Assembly (NCBI GenBank): GCA_903925075.1
Contig: CAIYDQ010000095.1
Coordinates: 25,624-89,623, forward strand
Direction of reading: 5' to 3'
Length of the DNA stretch: 64,000 nt
Origin: an uncultured Geobacter sp.
GTDB taxonomy: Bacteria > Desulfobacterota > Desulfuromonadia > Geobacterales > Geobacteraceae
The notes below the pieces were generated by a model that saw nothing but the letters and a program-made list of their open reading frames with translations, did not search any database and had not been told where the DNA came from. Every line of letters starts with the position of its first letter. Within the stretch, counting starts at the first letter, position 1. Below are positions 1 to 7,174 of this stretch, in pieces. The position numbers were made by a program, and so were the translations under genes.

Positions 1-501
1 AAGGCGGCGCACGAGATCGCCGACCGGATCACGCGGGTGGCCAAGCATGCCGCCGCCGAGACCGAGAACGCCAAGCGCTCCATCGCCTGCAACGAGGATT
101 CCCAGAAGTTCACCAGTCTGGCCGACAATCTGTCGAACATCGAAGGAAGGTTCAAAACCGCCGCCCTGCACCTGGAAGAGATCATCAAGGGGATCGACGA
201 GGCCAACGGGGTCATCGTCGAAGAGGTGTCCGTCGTTCTGGGCGAAATACAGTTCCAGGACGTGGTGCGCCAGCGTTTGGAGCACGTGAACAACGGCCTC
301 GACTATCAGAGCGAATTCGCGCTAAAGACGCTGCACTGGCTGGAGGGAAAGGGAGAGTCTCCCGAGAAGCAATTGAGCGAGCATCTTGACGAATTGAAGG
401 AGAAGTACGTCATGCACGAACAACTGACGGCCCACAACGCGGTGTTGGGGGTGAGCGCGCCCGCCGCGGGCGGCTCCAACTTGAAGATCGAGCTCTTCTG
501 A
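1..501 (+). CDS. Chemotaxis-receptor-like protein, C-terminal part (5' end outside window)
   Basis: The reading frame is open from base 1, so only the C-terminus is present (about 166 residues). It is a heptad-rich helical segment with an IQFQDVVRQRLEHV stretch, a pattern typical of non-canonical methyl-accepting chemotaxis proteins and CheZ-like helices, followed by a flexible tail. No transmembrane segment is in the visible part. The stop codon overlaps the ATG of the following parA-like gene (TGATG), suggesting translational coupling and a shared signalling operon. The hairpin tip that contacts CheA/CheW is not visible here, so the receptor assignment rests on the helical C-terminus alone. 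Confidence 0.55.
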   Translation, partial: KAAHEIADRITRVAKHAAAETENAKRSIACNEDSQKFTSLADNLSNIEGRFKTAALHLEEIIKGIDEANGVIVEEVSVVLGEIQFQDVVRQRLEHVNNGLDYQSEFALKTLHWLEGKGESPEKQLSEHLDELKEKYVMHEQLTAHNAVLGVSAPAAGGSNLKIELF

Positions 502-1292
502 TGAGCGGCCCGGCGGAAATAGTGGTGGTGACCAATCGCAAGGGAGGCACGGGCAAGACCACGACCTCGGTCAATCTTGCCGCCGAATGCGCGGCGCTCG
601 GCCAGCGGGTGTTGCTGATCGACATGGATACCCAGGGGCATTGCGCCGTGGGACTGGGGATCGTCCCGGCAAAGGACGCGCCCACCGCCCACAGCCTGTT
701 CCTTTCGGCCGAGGCCCGTCTGGCCGACGCGATTCATGCGACCGCCTGGCCCAACCTGGACCTGGTCCCCGCCAATCCCATGTTCGAGCACGACTCGGGG
801 GCGGGCGAACCGACCCGCTTGGCCGACGCCCTGCGCGGAGAGGGGCTGATCGAGCGCTACGACCTGATCCTCATCGATTCACCCCCCTCGCTCGACGGGT
901 TGCTGATGAACGCCCTCTGCGCGGCCAAAAGGGTGCTGGTTCCCTTTGTCCCCCACCACCTTTCCGCGGAAGGGGTGCGCAGCCTGGCGCGGGTGCTTTT
1001 CAAGGTGGCGTCGGGGCCGAACCCCGAGCTGAAGCTGCTGGCGTTTCTGCCGGTCATGCTGGATCGCCGTATCGGGCAGCACCGAAGCGTCTCGGAGGGG
1101 GTGGCCCGCCAGTTCGGACAGGAGCGGCTGTTAACCGGGATCCGCAACGACATCAAGTTGGCCGAAGCCTTTGGCAAGCGCCGGCCGGTGCGCGCCTACA
1201 TGCCCGGTTGCCGGGGCGCCGAGGATTACGCCCTGGCCGCCCGCGAGATCGGCGAGCGCTTGGCGGCGCTGGCGCAACGAAAACAAACCTGA
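501..1292 (+). CDS. ParA/Soj family ATPase
   Basis: A 263-residue P-loop ATPase. It has the deviant Walker A KGGTGKTT at residues 14-21 with both signature lysines, the LLIDMDTQGHC Walker A' strand and a Walker B DLILIDSPPSLDGLL. ParA/MinD ATPases dimerise on ATP and position DNA or protein complexes. No parB or parS is adjacent; instead it lies between a chemoreceptor-like gene and a response regulator. That suits a ParC/PpfA-like role in localising a chemosensory cluster, which is an inference. Its start overlaps the upstream stop by one base and the next gene begins 13 bp downstream. Confidence 0.85.
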   Translation: MSGPAEIVVVTNRKGGTGKTTTSVNLAAECAALGQRVLLIDMDTQGHCAVGLGIVPAKDAPTAHSLFLSAEARLADAIHATAWPNLDLVPANPMFEHDSGAGEPTRLADALRGEGLIERYDLILIDSPPSLDGLLMNALCAAKRVLVPFVPHHLSAEGVRSLARVLFKVASGPNPELKLLAFLPVMLDRRIGQHRSVSEGVARQFGQERLLTGIRNDIKLAEAFGKRRPVRAYMPGCRGAEDYALAAREIGERLAALAQRKQT

Positions 1293-1305
1293 ACGAGGAG
1301 AATTT

Positions 1306-2085
1306 ATGTTTCCTGAAACCAAGGTGTTGGTAGTCGAAGACGACGAGATGAGCCGGGACATGCTGTCCGCGGCGCTTGGCGGCAAAGGGGCGCTCTGCAC
1401 GGCGGCCGCCAACGGCAGGGAGGCCCTGGAGGTGCTCGAATTCAACCCCGACCTCGACGTCGTGCTGTTGGATTTGCACATGCCGGTGATGGACGGCTTC
1501 GAGGCGCTCGCGCAAATCAAGGGCAACCCGTACTTGAGCGACATTCCGATCATCGTCCTGACCACCGACCACAAGGAAAAACTGAAGTCCCTCAGGCTTG
1601 GGGCTGACGATTTCCTGAGCAAACCGTACAACCTGGAAGAGTTGGAACTGCGCATAAGCAAGCTGGTCGCCTCCCGCCGCAAGGCGCAAAGCGCCCAGCG
1701 GGCCAAGAAGGAATTCATCGCCGTTGAAGTGGCTGGACGGCGGCCTGCCGTTGGCCGCGAAGTTTTCGGTTCTCTCCCGTCCGAAGTTCGGCGAGAGCCT
1801 CTCCGGGGACGCCTATTTCATCAAGCACGTCCACAACGGCATATTTCTCTGCGTGATCGACGCCTTGGGGCACGGCAGCGAAGCCAACAAGACGGTGGTG
1901 ACGGCGCTTGCCATCCTGGAGAACTGCTACATGGACGATCTGGCCGACATCGCCGCGACCTGCCACCGGGGGCTCAAATACACCCGCGGCGTTGCGCTCG
2001 GTATGTGCAGGGTCCGGCTGCAAGAAGGGATCGTCGAGCACCTATCCGTCGGCAACGTGGAATTGCGCGTCTATCAGGGACTTAA
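1306..2085 (+). CDS. Response regulator receiver; frame continues through the next gene
   Basis: ATG at 1306 follows the ribosome site gaggag. Residues 1-120 are a complete receiver: acidic E11/D12/D13, phospho-acceptor D56 in VVLLDLHMPVMDG, switch threonine near 86 and K106 in FLSKPY. A linker ending about residue 140 follows. The frame then stays open to 2085, but that tail (Arg/Gln-rich, no recognisable fold) lies on top of the phosphatase gene in the +1 frame. Either a base is missing or extra near 1715-1735 and the two form one receiver-phosphatase protein, or the overlap is real. I regard only residues 1-140 as functional receiver sequence. Confidence 0.7.
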   Translation: MFPETKVLVVEDDEMSRDMLSAALGGKGALCTAAANGREALEVLEFNPDLDVVLLDLHMPVMDGFEALAQIKGNPYLSDIPIIVLTTDHKEKLKSLRLGADDFLSKPYNLEELELRISKLVASRRKAQSAQRAKKEFIAVEVAGRRPAVGREVFGSLPSEVRREPLRGRLFHQARPQRHISLRDRRLGARQRSQQDGGDGACHPGELLHGRSGRHRRDLPPGAQIHPRRCARYVQGPAARRDRRAPIRRQRGIARLSGT

Positions 2086-2320
2086 AGAGCAGCACACTAT
2101 CTGCTTCAACGGCACTCTCGGCATGGAAACCGAACGCTACCATGTTTCCAGCTACCCCTTCACCCCCCAGACCGCCCTGGTCATGTTCAGCGATGGGATT
2201 TCAGGGAAATTCAAGCTTTCCGAGTTTTTACTGGAGAAAACGCCGGTCGAGGTAGCGAGTTACGTCTTCAGGAATTTCAGCCGAGAATACGACGATGCGA
2301 CGGTGCTGGTCCTGAAATAA
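1724..2320 (+). CDS. PP2C/SpoIIE-type phosphatase domain protein
   Basis: A 198-residue protein with the fold signature of RsbU/RsbX-like PP2C phosphatases: ESLSGDAYF near the N-terminus, VIDALGHGSEA (metal-binding Asp and the DGxGHG-like turn), VMFSDGIS and a C-terminal DDATVLVLK. Such enzymes dephosphorylate anti-sigma antagonists in partner-switching cascades. The only in-frame start is TTG at 1724, preceded by aagaagga at 11 nt. This start falls exactly where the upstream receiver should end, so the domain may really be the output half of that receiver joined by a frameshift. The paired signalling genes around it (ParA, chemoreceptor) support a regulatory role. Confidence 0.75.
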   Translation: MKWLDGGLPLAAKFSVLSRPKFGESLSGDAYFIKHVHNGIFLCVIDALGHGSEANKTVVTALAILENCYMDDLADIAATCHRGLKYTRGVALGMCRVRLQEGIVEHLSVGNVELRVYQGLKEQHTICFNGTLGMETERYHVSSYPFTPQTALVMFSDGISGKFKLSEFLLEKTPVEVASYVFRNFSREYDDATVLVLK

Positions 2321-2349
2321 AGCGGGATAGTTGTCGGTGTGTCGGTGGG

Positions 2350-2859
2350 CTAAGCCAGGTGTTCCGCGGTTTCGTTGCTTTTTCGCAGCCGGGAACTCAG
2401 CAGCCTGGCGATCTGCAGCACGAGCTTTCCCCAGATGAGGGGGTAATCCTCGGAAAGTTTCATGAAGTAGCTGCGCGTCATCACGAAGAGCACCGTCTCG
2501 CTGGCGGCGCAGGCAAAGGCCGAACGGGGCTCGCCGTCTATCAGGGCCATCTCTCCCACGGTGTTCTCCGGGCCCAGGGAAGCGATAAACTGCGCCGGCT
2601 TTTTGTCGTCGTTTTGGAAAATGTGGACCCCGCCCGAGCTGATCAGGCACATGAAGGATTCCTCGTCTCCACGATTAAACACCACGGCGTCTTTGGGACC
2701 CCGGTAAGGTATCAGGTAATCGGCGAGCTTGGTCAGTTCATTCGCATCCACGCCCAGAACCTTCGGCCAGTTGTTTTGCGCCAGCCTGTCGGCCCTCTCG
2801 TCCTTTGTCAATTGGAGCTTTTCAAATCCCTGTAGAAATATCAGCCGCTCTCTATGCAC
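2350..2859 (-). CDS. Cyclic-nucleotide-binding domain protein
   Basis: The core (about residues 40-155 of 169) is a cNMP-binding beta-roll with VVFNRGDEESFMCLISSGG and the phosphate-binding cassette NTVGEMALIDGEPRSAFACAA cut short here to its key GEMALIDGEPRS. There is no helix-turn-helix after the barrel, only a short basic tail, so it is not a classical Crp/Fnr activator and more likely a stand-alone sensor or targeting domain. I prefer the GTG start at 2859 because GGAGG sits 6 nt upstream; the longer frame from ATG 2901 has no ribosome site. It converges on the phosphatase gene, 30 bp away. Confidence 0.75.
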   Translation of the reverse strand: MHRERLIFLQGFEKLQLTKDERADRLAQNNWPKVLGVDANELTKLADYLIPYRGPKDAVVFNRGDEESFMCLISSGGVHIFQNDDKKPAQFIASLGPENTVGEMALIDGEPRSAFACAASETVLFVMTRSYFMKLSEDYPLIWGKLVLQIARLLSSRLRKSNETAEHLA

Positions 2860-3164
2860 CAAAGGCCTCCGCTTGCAATCCTGGTTGATTTGCTTTGTCA
2901 TCGGCAGTTATAAGGGAAAGATTTTGTGATTTCAAGCATTCTTCCCGCGCCGAAGCAATTATCGCCCCCTCCTACACCCTCTTTATAGGTAAACTCCCTA
3001 CCAACTATCGTTGCTCTCAACGATTTCTCCTCATTCTCTTCGCGCGCAGTTGATTTTCGGGATAAATGTTGTATCAGACATACTGGCCAAAAAAGCCGGC
3101 ACCAAGTCCAGCTTGATGTCTCGGGCAACGGTTCAGCGTCATCTGCCCGTGCGATTTGCTTACC

Positions 3165-3230
3165 GTAGGGTGAACCTTGTGTTCGCCCTGGTTCCAGCGA
3201 GCGAAGAGGGCGAATAAGGTTCGCCCCTAC
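3165..3230. repeat. Palindromic intergenic repeat, family A
   Basis: The gap 2902-3289 holds no credible gene. Near its right end are two arms of about 24 bp (3165-3188 and 3207-3230) that are almost perfect inverted copies of a unit containing aaggttcgcccctac, with an 18-nt loop. The same unit recurs three times at 35859-35969. It could fold into a long RNA hairpin and resembles REP/MITE-type elements. The remainder of the gap (2902-3164) shows nothing I can name. Confidence 0.7.
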
Positions 3231-3289
3231 CAAATCAAGTCACCGATTCCCCGATTCCTTGATCGAGGCAAACCCCCGGAGATGCGTCT

Positions 3290-4411
3290 GTGACCATCCT
3301 TGTCTGCATATGCGGCATAGCCCTGATCGCTGTGGTTCTTTGGGAAGGCTTCGAGACCATCATCCTGCCGCGCCGGGTGACCCGACGCTTCCGTCTGACC
3401 CGCCTCTTTTACCGGCGCAGCTGGCTCCCCTGGGCTTGGTTGGTGGCATGGTTGCTCCCCGCCCGCCGGCAGGAGACCTGGCTGAGCTTTTACGGCCCGC
3501 TGTCGCTGCTGCTCCTGCTCAGCCTCTGGGCCGGCGGGCTGATCGTCGGCTTCGCCCTGTTGCACTGCGCCGTCGGCGCCACCATTTTGAGCCGCGGCGA
3601 CAGCGCCGGGTTTCTCGCCGACCTTTACCTGAGCGCCACCACCTTCTTTACCCTTGGTCTGGGAGATGCCATTCCCGGCAACGGCGTCGCGCGTTTTCTG
3701 GTGGTGATCGAGTCGGGCATGGGCTTTGGTTTTCTCGCCCTGGTGCTCGCCTACTTCCCGGCGCTCAACCAGTCGTTTTCCCGCCGCGAGACGAGCATCT
3801 CGCTTTTGGACGCCCGTGCCGGATCGCCTCCCACCGCCGGGGAAATGCTGCGCAGGCACGGGCACGAGCATGGCATGGAGGCGCTCCGGCAGCTCCTTCA
3901 CGAATGGGAACGCTGGTCGGCGGATTTCCTGGAAGGGCATCTTTCCTATCCCGTTTTGGCCTACTTCCGTTCGCAGCATGACAACCAATCGTGGCTAGCG
4001 GCCCTCACGGCCATCCTCGACACCTGTGCGCTGGTGATGGCCGGGGTCGAAGGGGCCTGCGAGCGCCAGGCGGAACTTACCTTCGCCATGACCCGTCACG
4101 CGCTGGTCGATCTCTCGCTGGTTTTCAGGAGCAAGCCTCAACAAAGAGACGATCGCCTGTCGCCGGAGCAGTTGGCCGAGTTGCGGGAAGTTCTGGCGGC
4201 GGCGGGGATCAAGCTGCGCGAGGAGGGGGCCGAATTGAAGCTGGCCGAACTGCGCAGGATGTACGAGCCTTACGTCCAGACGCTCGCCTCCTACTTCAGG
4301 TTGGCGGTCCCTCCCTGGGTGAGCGAGCGAAATATGGACAATTGGCAGGCGAGCGCGTGGGATTCGACGCCCACAGGCAAACAGCCGGTCGGAAAACCGA
4401 AGCATTTTTAG
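3290..4411 (+). CDS. Two-TM potassium-channel-like membrane protein
   Basis: A 373-residue protein starting at GTG 3290 with ccgga upstream. Hydrophobic segments at about 2-20, 66-95 and 130-155 bracket a pore-like loop, TTFFTLGLGD (residues 117-126), which aligns with the TVGYGD selectivity filter of Ion_trans_2 channels, though the Gly-Tyr-Gly is replaced by Gly-Leu-Gly. The 200-residue cytoplasmic C-terminus is helical and charged, with no RCK/TrkA-N motif that I can see. It is a single gene with no operon partner. Potassium selectivity is inferred from the filter resemblance only. Confidence 0.7.
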   Translation: MTILVCICGIALIAVVLWEGFETIILPRRVTRRFRLTRLFYRRSWLPWAWLVAWLLPARRQETWLSFYGPLSLLLLLSLWAGGLIVGFALLHCAVGATILSRGDSAGFLADLYLSATTFFTLGLGDAIPGNGVARFLVVIESGMGFGFLALVLAYFPALNQSFSRRETSISLLDARAGSPPTAGEMLRRHGHEHGMEALRQLLHEWERWSADFLEGHLSYPVLAYFRSQHDNQSWLAALTAILDTCALVMAGVEGACERQAELTFAMTRHALVDLSLVFRSKPQQRDDRLSPEQLAELREVLAAAGIKLREEGAELKLAELRRMYEPYVQTLASYFRLAVPPWVSERNMDNWQASAWDSTPTGKQPVGKPKHF

Positions 4412-4557
4412 CAGTCGGGTATGACAACGGAGCGGGTAGGATGCGGTGAGGTACGAACCGCATCGGTCTGGGAATGATGGAGAATGATAACGGAGGCTCG
4501 GGAGTTTGGGAACACCCGATGCGCCAAGACGGGGTGCGCCCCTTACCGGAGGTCAGC

Positions 4558-5466
4558 ATGGATACCATACGCAAGATCAGCAAGGTCTGGAAGAGCAAAG
4601 CGACTATCGAGGGGGCGGGGGTGCACCTGAAGCGCGCCTTTGGCTATTATCAGGTGCCGCTTTTCGACCCTTTCCTGCTCTTGGACGATTTTCACTCGCC
4701 GAACCCGCCGGATTATCTAAAAGGGTTTCCGTGGCACCCGCACCGCGGCATCGAGACCATCACCTACGTGCTGAACGGCCGGGTTGACCACGGCGACAGC
4801 ATGGGCAATCAGGGGGTGATCGAGTCGGGCGATGTGCAGTGGATGACCGCCGGCAGCGGCATCATCCATCAGGAGATGCCGCGCGGCGACCAAGCCGGCC
4901 TGATGTGGGGCTTCCAGCTCTGGGCGAACCTCCCCGCCTCCCACAAGATGATGGCTCCGCGCTATCGAGGCCTGGTCGCGGCGGAGATCCCGGAGGTGAC
5001 CTTGCCGGGGGATGTGCGGGTGAAGGTGATCTGCGGCGCGGCCGGGGGCGTTCACGGACCGGTGCGGGACGTGGTGGTCGATCCCGAGTATCTGGACGTG
5101 ACCGTGCCAGCGGAGACGACGTTTACCCATCCCATCAAAAGCGGCTATACGGCCCTTGCCTATGTGGTCGAGGGGGAAGGGTATTTCGATCCGGAGAGAA
5201 ACGCCTTCTCGCATGAGGTGGTGGGTAACAACTATTTCGATTTTCATCGTCAGTGCGCCTGCAGCGCGGAAAACCTGATCCTGTACGGGGACGGCGACGC
5301 GGTGACGGTGACGACCCAGGCGCGTCCGGTCCGGTTTCTCCTGGTATCGGGAAAGCCGATAGGTGAGCCGGTAGCCTGGTACGGTCCCATCGTCATGAAT
5401 ACCCAAGAGGAACTGCGAGTGGCCTTCGAAGAATACGAGAATGGGAGCTTTATCAAGAAACTTTGA
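4558..5466 (+). CDS. Pirin family protein
   Basis: A 302-residue bicupin. The N-terminal cupin carries the pirin metal ligands H60 and H62 (PWHPHRGIETITYV) and H104/E106 (GSGIIHQEMP). The C-terminal pirin_C cupin begins near residue 170. Family members are non-haem iron proteins, some with quercetin 2,3-dioxygenase activity. The frame extends upstream to 4474, but ATG 4558 with ccggagg 5-6 nt before it gives the conserved MDTIRKISKVW start. It stands alone between a channel gene and an inverted repeat, so no substrate can be inferred. Confidence 0.9.
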   Translation: MDTIRKISKVWKSKATIEGAGVHLKRAFGYYQVPLFDPFLLLDDFHSPNPPDYLKGFPWHPHRGIETITYVLNGRVDHGDSMGNQGVIESGDVQWMTAGSGIIHQEMPRGDQAGLMWGFQLWANLPASHKMMAPRYRGLVAAEIPEVTLPGDVRVKVICGAAGGVHGPVRDVVVDPEYLDVTVPAETTFTHPIKSGYTALAYVVEGEGYFDPERNAFSHEVVGNNYFDFHRQCACSAENLILYGDGDAVTVTTQARPVRFLLVSGKPIGEPVAWYGPIVMNTQEELRVAFEEYENGSFIKKL

Positions 5467-5478
5467 ATCAAAACTGCT

Positions 5479-5604
5479 GGCCACGGAGAAAGTCCGAGAA
5501 AATCTGAGATAAACCTGCAAAGCGGCAAGCACGGAGCAAGCGGGTAGCGGAGAATCATGCAGCTATCAAGGTTTTCTCGGATTTATTCAGATTTTCTCCG
5601 TGGC
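5479..5604. repeat. Imperfect inverted repeat overlapping a gene end
   Basis: Arms at 5479-5513 and 5570-5604 are inverted copies of a unit containing ggccacggagaaa and ccgagaaaatctga with a few mismatches, separated by about 56 nt. The right arm supplies the last codons and stop of the hydrolase on the minus strand, giving its odd PFATEKI ending. The gap it occupies (5467-5586) contains no gene. Partial matches to the unit (ccacggagcaa) occur near 20791, so it may belong to a dispersed family. Confidence 0.65.
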
Positions 5605-6465
5605 GAATGGTTCGTCTTTCCGGCTGACGAACCGGTCGATGATGGCGAAGGTTTCCACCGGCTTTTCCTCCTGCGGGTTGTGCCCGCACTCCTCGATCAC
5701 CTCCAGTTTCGATCCGGGGATGGCGGCCTGCAATCTGGTCCCTTGCGAAAGCGGCACTATCTTGTCGTGGCGCCCCCAGAGTAACAGCACCGGAAGGCTG
5801 AGCTCGCCGTAGCGCGCCGCGATCTGATCCTGATCCGGCGGCACCAGCCGTCGGCAGGTCTCAACCAGCGCCCTCTTCGCGTCTCGATCACGGTAGCAGG
5901 GGGCATAGCGGGCGATGTGCTCGCGGTCTACCAGGCTCTGGTCGTAATAGGCGACTCGCAGCCCGACCTTCACCCAGGCATCCGGAGCGTAGAGCGCGAC
6001 GAAGAGCGGCCCGGCCAGCGGCATCCGAAAAACCTCGGCGATAATGGGGAGCCGCTGGAGGTATCCGGGGCCGGCCATGATCACCATCGAGCTGAGTAGA
6101 TCGCTCTTGCCGGCGAGCATCGCCTCGATGGCGGCAAGCAGCACTACGGCCCCGCCCAAGGAATGCCCCACCAGCGTCACCCCCGAGAGCGACTTTTGTT
6201 CCAGGAAAAAAAGGAGCCTTTCGCTGTGCGCCCGGATGGAATAATCCGCTCTTTTGGGCTTGGACGATTCCCCGGAACCCAGGAGGTCAAGGAGGTAAAG
6301 GGTGTAGCTATCGGCAGGGAACAAAGGCACCAGGTCCGTCCACTCCTCGGAGCGGGAGGCGAGCCCGTGCACCAGGACCAGCACAGCCGGGCCGTTTCCG
6401 TAGATGCGGTAGCGGAGCGTCTCGTTTGTCGAGATAGTGCATTCATAAAGGGGCAGGTTTTTCAT
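5587..6465 (-). CDS. Alpha/beta hydrolase
   Basis: A 292-residue alpha/beta-hydrolase fold protein. The oxyanion loop VHGLASRSEEW is followed by the nucleophile elbow GHSLGG (S102), the acid D234 in GRHDKIVP and H262 in ECGHNPQEE, so the catalytic triad is complete. No signal peptide is present, so it is cytoplasmic. The closest styles are epoxide hydrolase/esterase/C-C hydrolase members, which cannot be separated by eye. The ribosome site before ATG 6465 is weak. The C-terminus runs into the inverted repeat at 5570-5604, so the last residues may have been added by the repeat. Confidence 0.85.
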   Translation of the reverse strand: MKNLPLYECTISTNETLRYRIYGNGPAVLVLVHGLASRSEEWTDLVPLFPADSYTLYLLDLLGSGESSKPKRADYSIRAHSERLLFFLEQKSLSGVTLVGHSLGGAVVLLAAIEAMLAGKSDLLSSMVIMAGPGYLQRLPIIAEVFRMPLAGPLFVALYAPDAWVKVGLRVAYYDQSLVDREHIARYAPCYRDRDAKRALVETCRRLVPPDQDQIAARYGELSLPVLLLWGRHDKIVPLSQGTRLQAAIPGSKLEVIEECGHNPQEEKPVETFAIIDRFVSRKDEPFATEKI

Positions 6466-6581
6466 GGACGGCAGTGTAGCAGAAAGAACAGTAAATGGGC
6501 CAGCAGTAAGCCGGCAAATTGTGATAGGCTAGCCGCCTGTTGTTCTATTTACCAAGCGAGTCGAGAGGGGAGGATCTGGAA

Positions 6582-7052
6582 ATGGGCCAAGAAATCGAGC
6601 GAAAATTCCTGGTAAATGGCGATGAATGGCGGTCGGGCAAGGTAGCTCATACCTGCCAAGGTTATCTCGTTACCGGCAATGACACCACCGTCCGGGTCCG
6701 GTTGAAGGACGACAAGGGATATCTGACTATCAAAGGCAAGGCCGAAGGGATTAGCCGACTTGAGTATGAGTACGAGATCCCGATCGCGGACGCCAAAGAT
6801 ATAATGGATCGTCTCTGCATAAAGCCGCTTATCGAAAAAAAGCGCTACGAAGTCGAGCATCTCGGCATCCTATGGGAAGTAGATGAGTTTTTCGGGGAGA
6901 ACGAGGGGTTGATAGTGGCGGAGGTTGAACTCGAATCGGAAGATCAGCAGGTGGAACTCCCTTCGTGGGTAGGTAAAGAAGTCTCCGACGATAGAAGGTA
7001 TAGCAACTTGAGCTTGGTCAGATACCCGTTCTCACAGTGGAAGAAAGAATGA
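6582..7052 (+). CDS. CYTH domain protein (triphosphate tunnel metalloenzyme)
   Basis: A 156-residue protein beginning MGQEIERKFLV; the ExExK signature (E4, E6, K8) defines the CYTH/triphosphate tunnel fold. Alternating charged strands follow (RVRLK, YLTIKG, EYEYEI, EVDEFFGENEGLIVAEVEL), typical of the eight-strand tunnel that binds metal-triphosphates. Small bacterial members are usually inorganic triphosphatases; adenylate cyclase activity is known in a subset. GGGGAGG lies 8 nt before the ATG. The gene is followed by a G-rich repeat tract and then the radical SAM cluster, without obvious functional connection. Confidence 0.9.
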   Translation: MGQEIERKFLVNGDEWRSGKVAHTCQGYLVTGNDTTVRVRLKDDKGYLTIKGKAEGISRLEYEYEIPIADAKDIMDRLCIKPLIEKKRYEVEHLGILWEVDEFFGENEGLIVAEVELESEDQQVELPSWVGKEVSDDRRYSNLSLVRYPFSQWKKE

Positions 7053-7067
7053 ATCCTCCCCCCACCC

Positions 7068-7131
7068 CTGCCCCCCTCCCGCAAGGGGAGGGGGAGCTCT
7101 CGCAAGGGGAGGGGGAGCTCTCGCAAGGACG
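7068..7131. repeat. G-rich direct repeat
   Basis: Tandem copies of a 21-nt unit (gcaaggggagggggagctct and one more base) preceded by its inverse-like cccctcccgc. It lies just before the radical SAM gene and is read in frame by the longest open frame as PQGEGELSQGEGELSQG, which looks like non-coding sequence translated by chance. This supports a start for that gene downstream of the repeat. Confidence 0.6.
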
Positions 7132-7174
7132 CTCCAGCGTCCGATTCCTTGCCATGACCCCAGCGGAGGAAGGA

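Noticed and set aside
5511..5556. GEMM-like motif (gcaaagc then gggtagcgg)
   Set aside because: Short matches only; no conserved flanking stems and no downstream gene on that strand.
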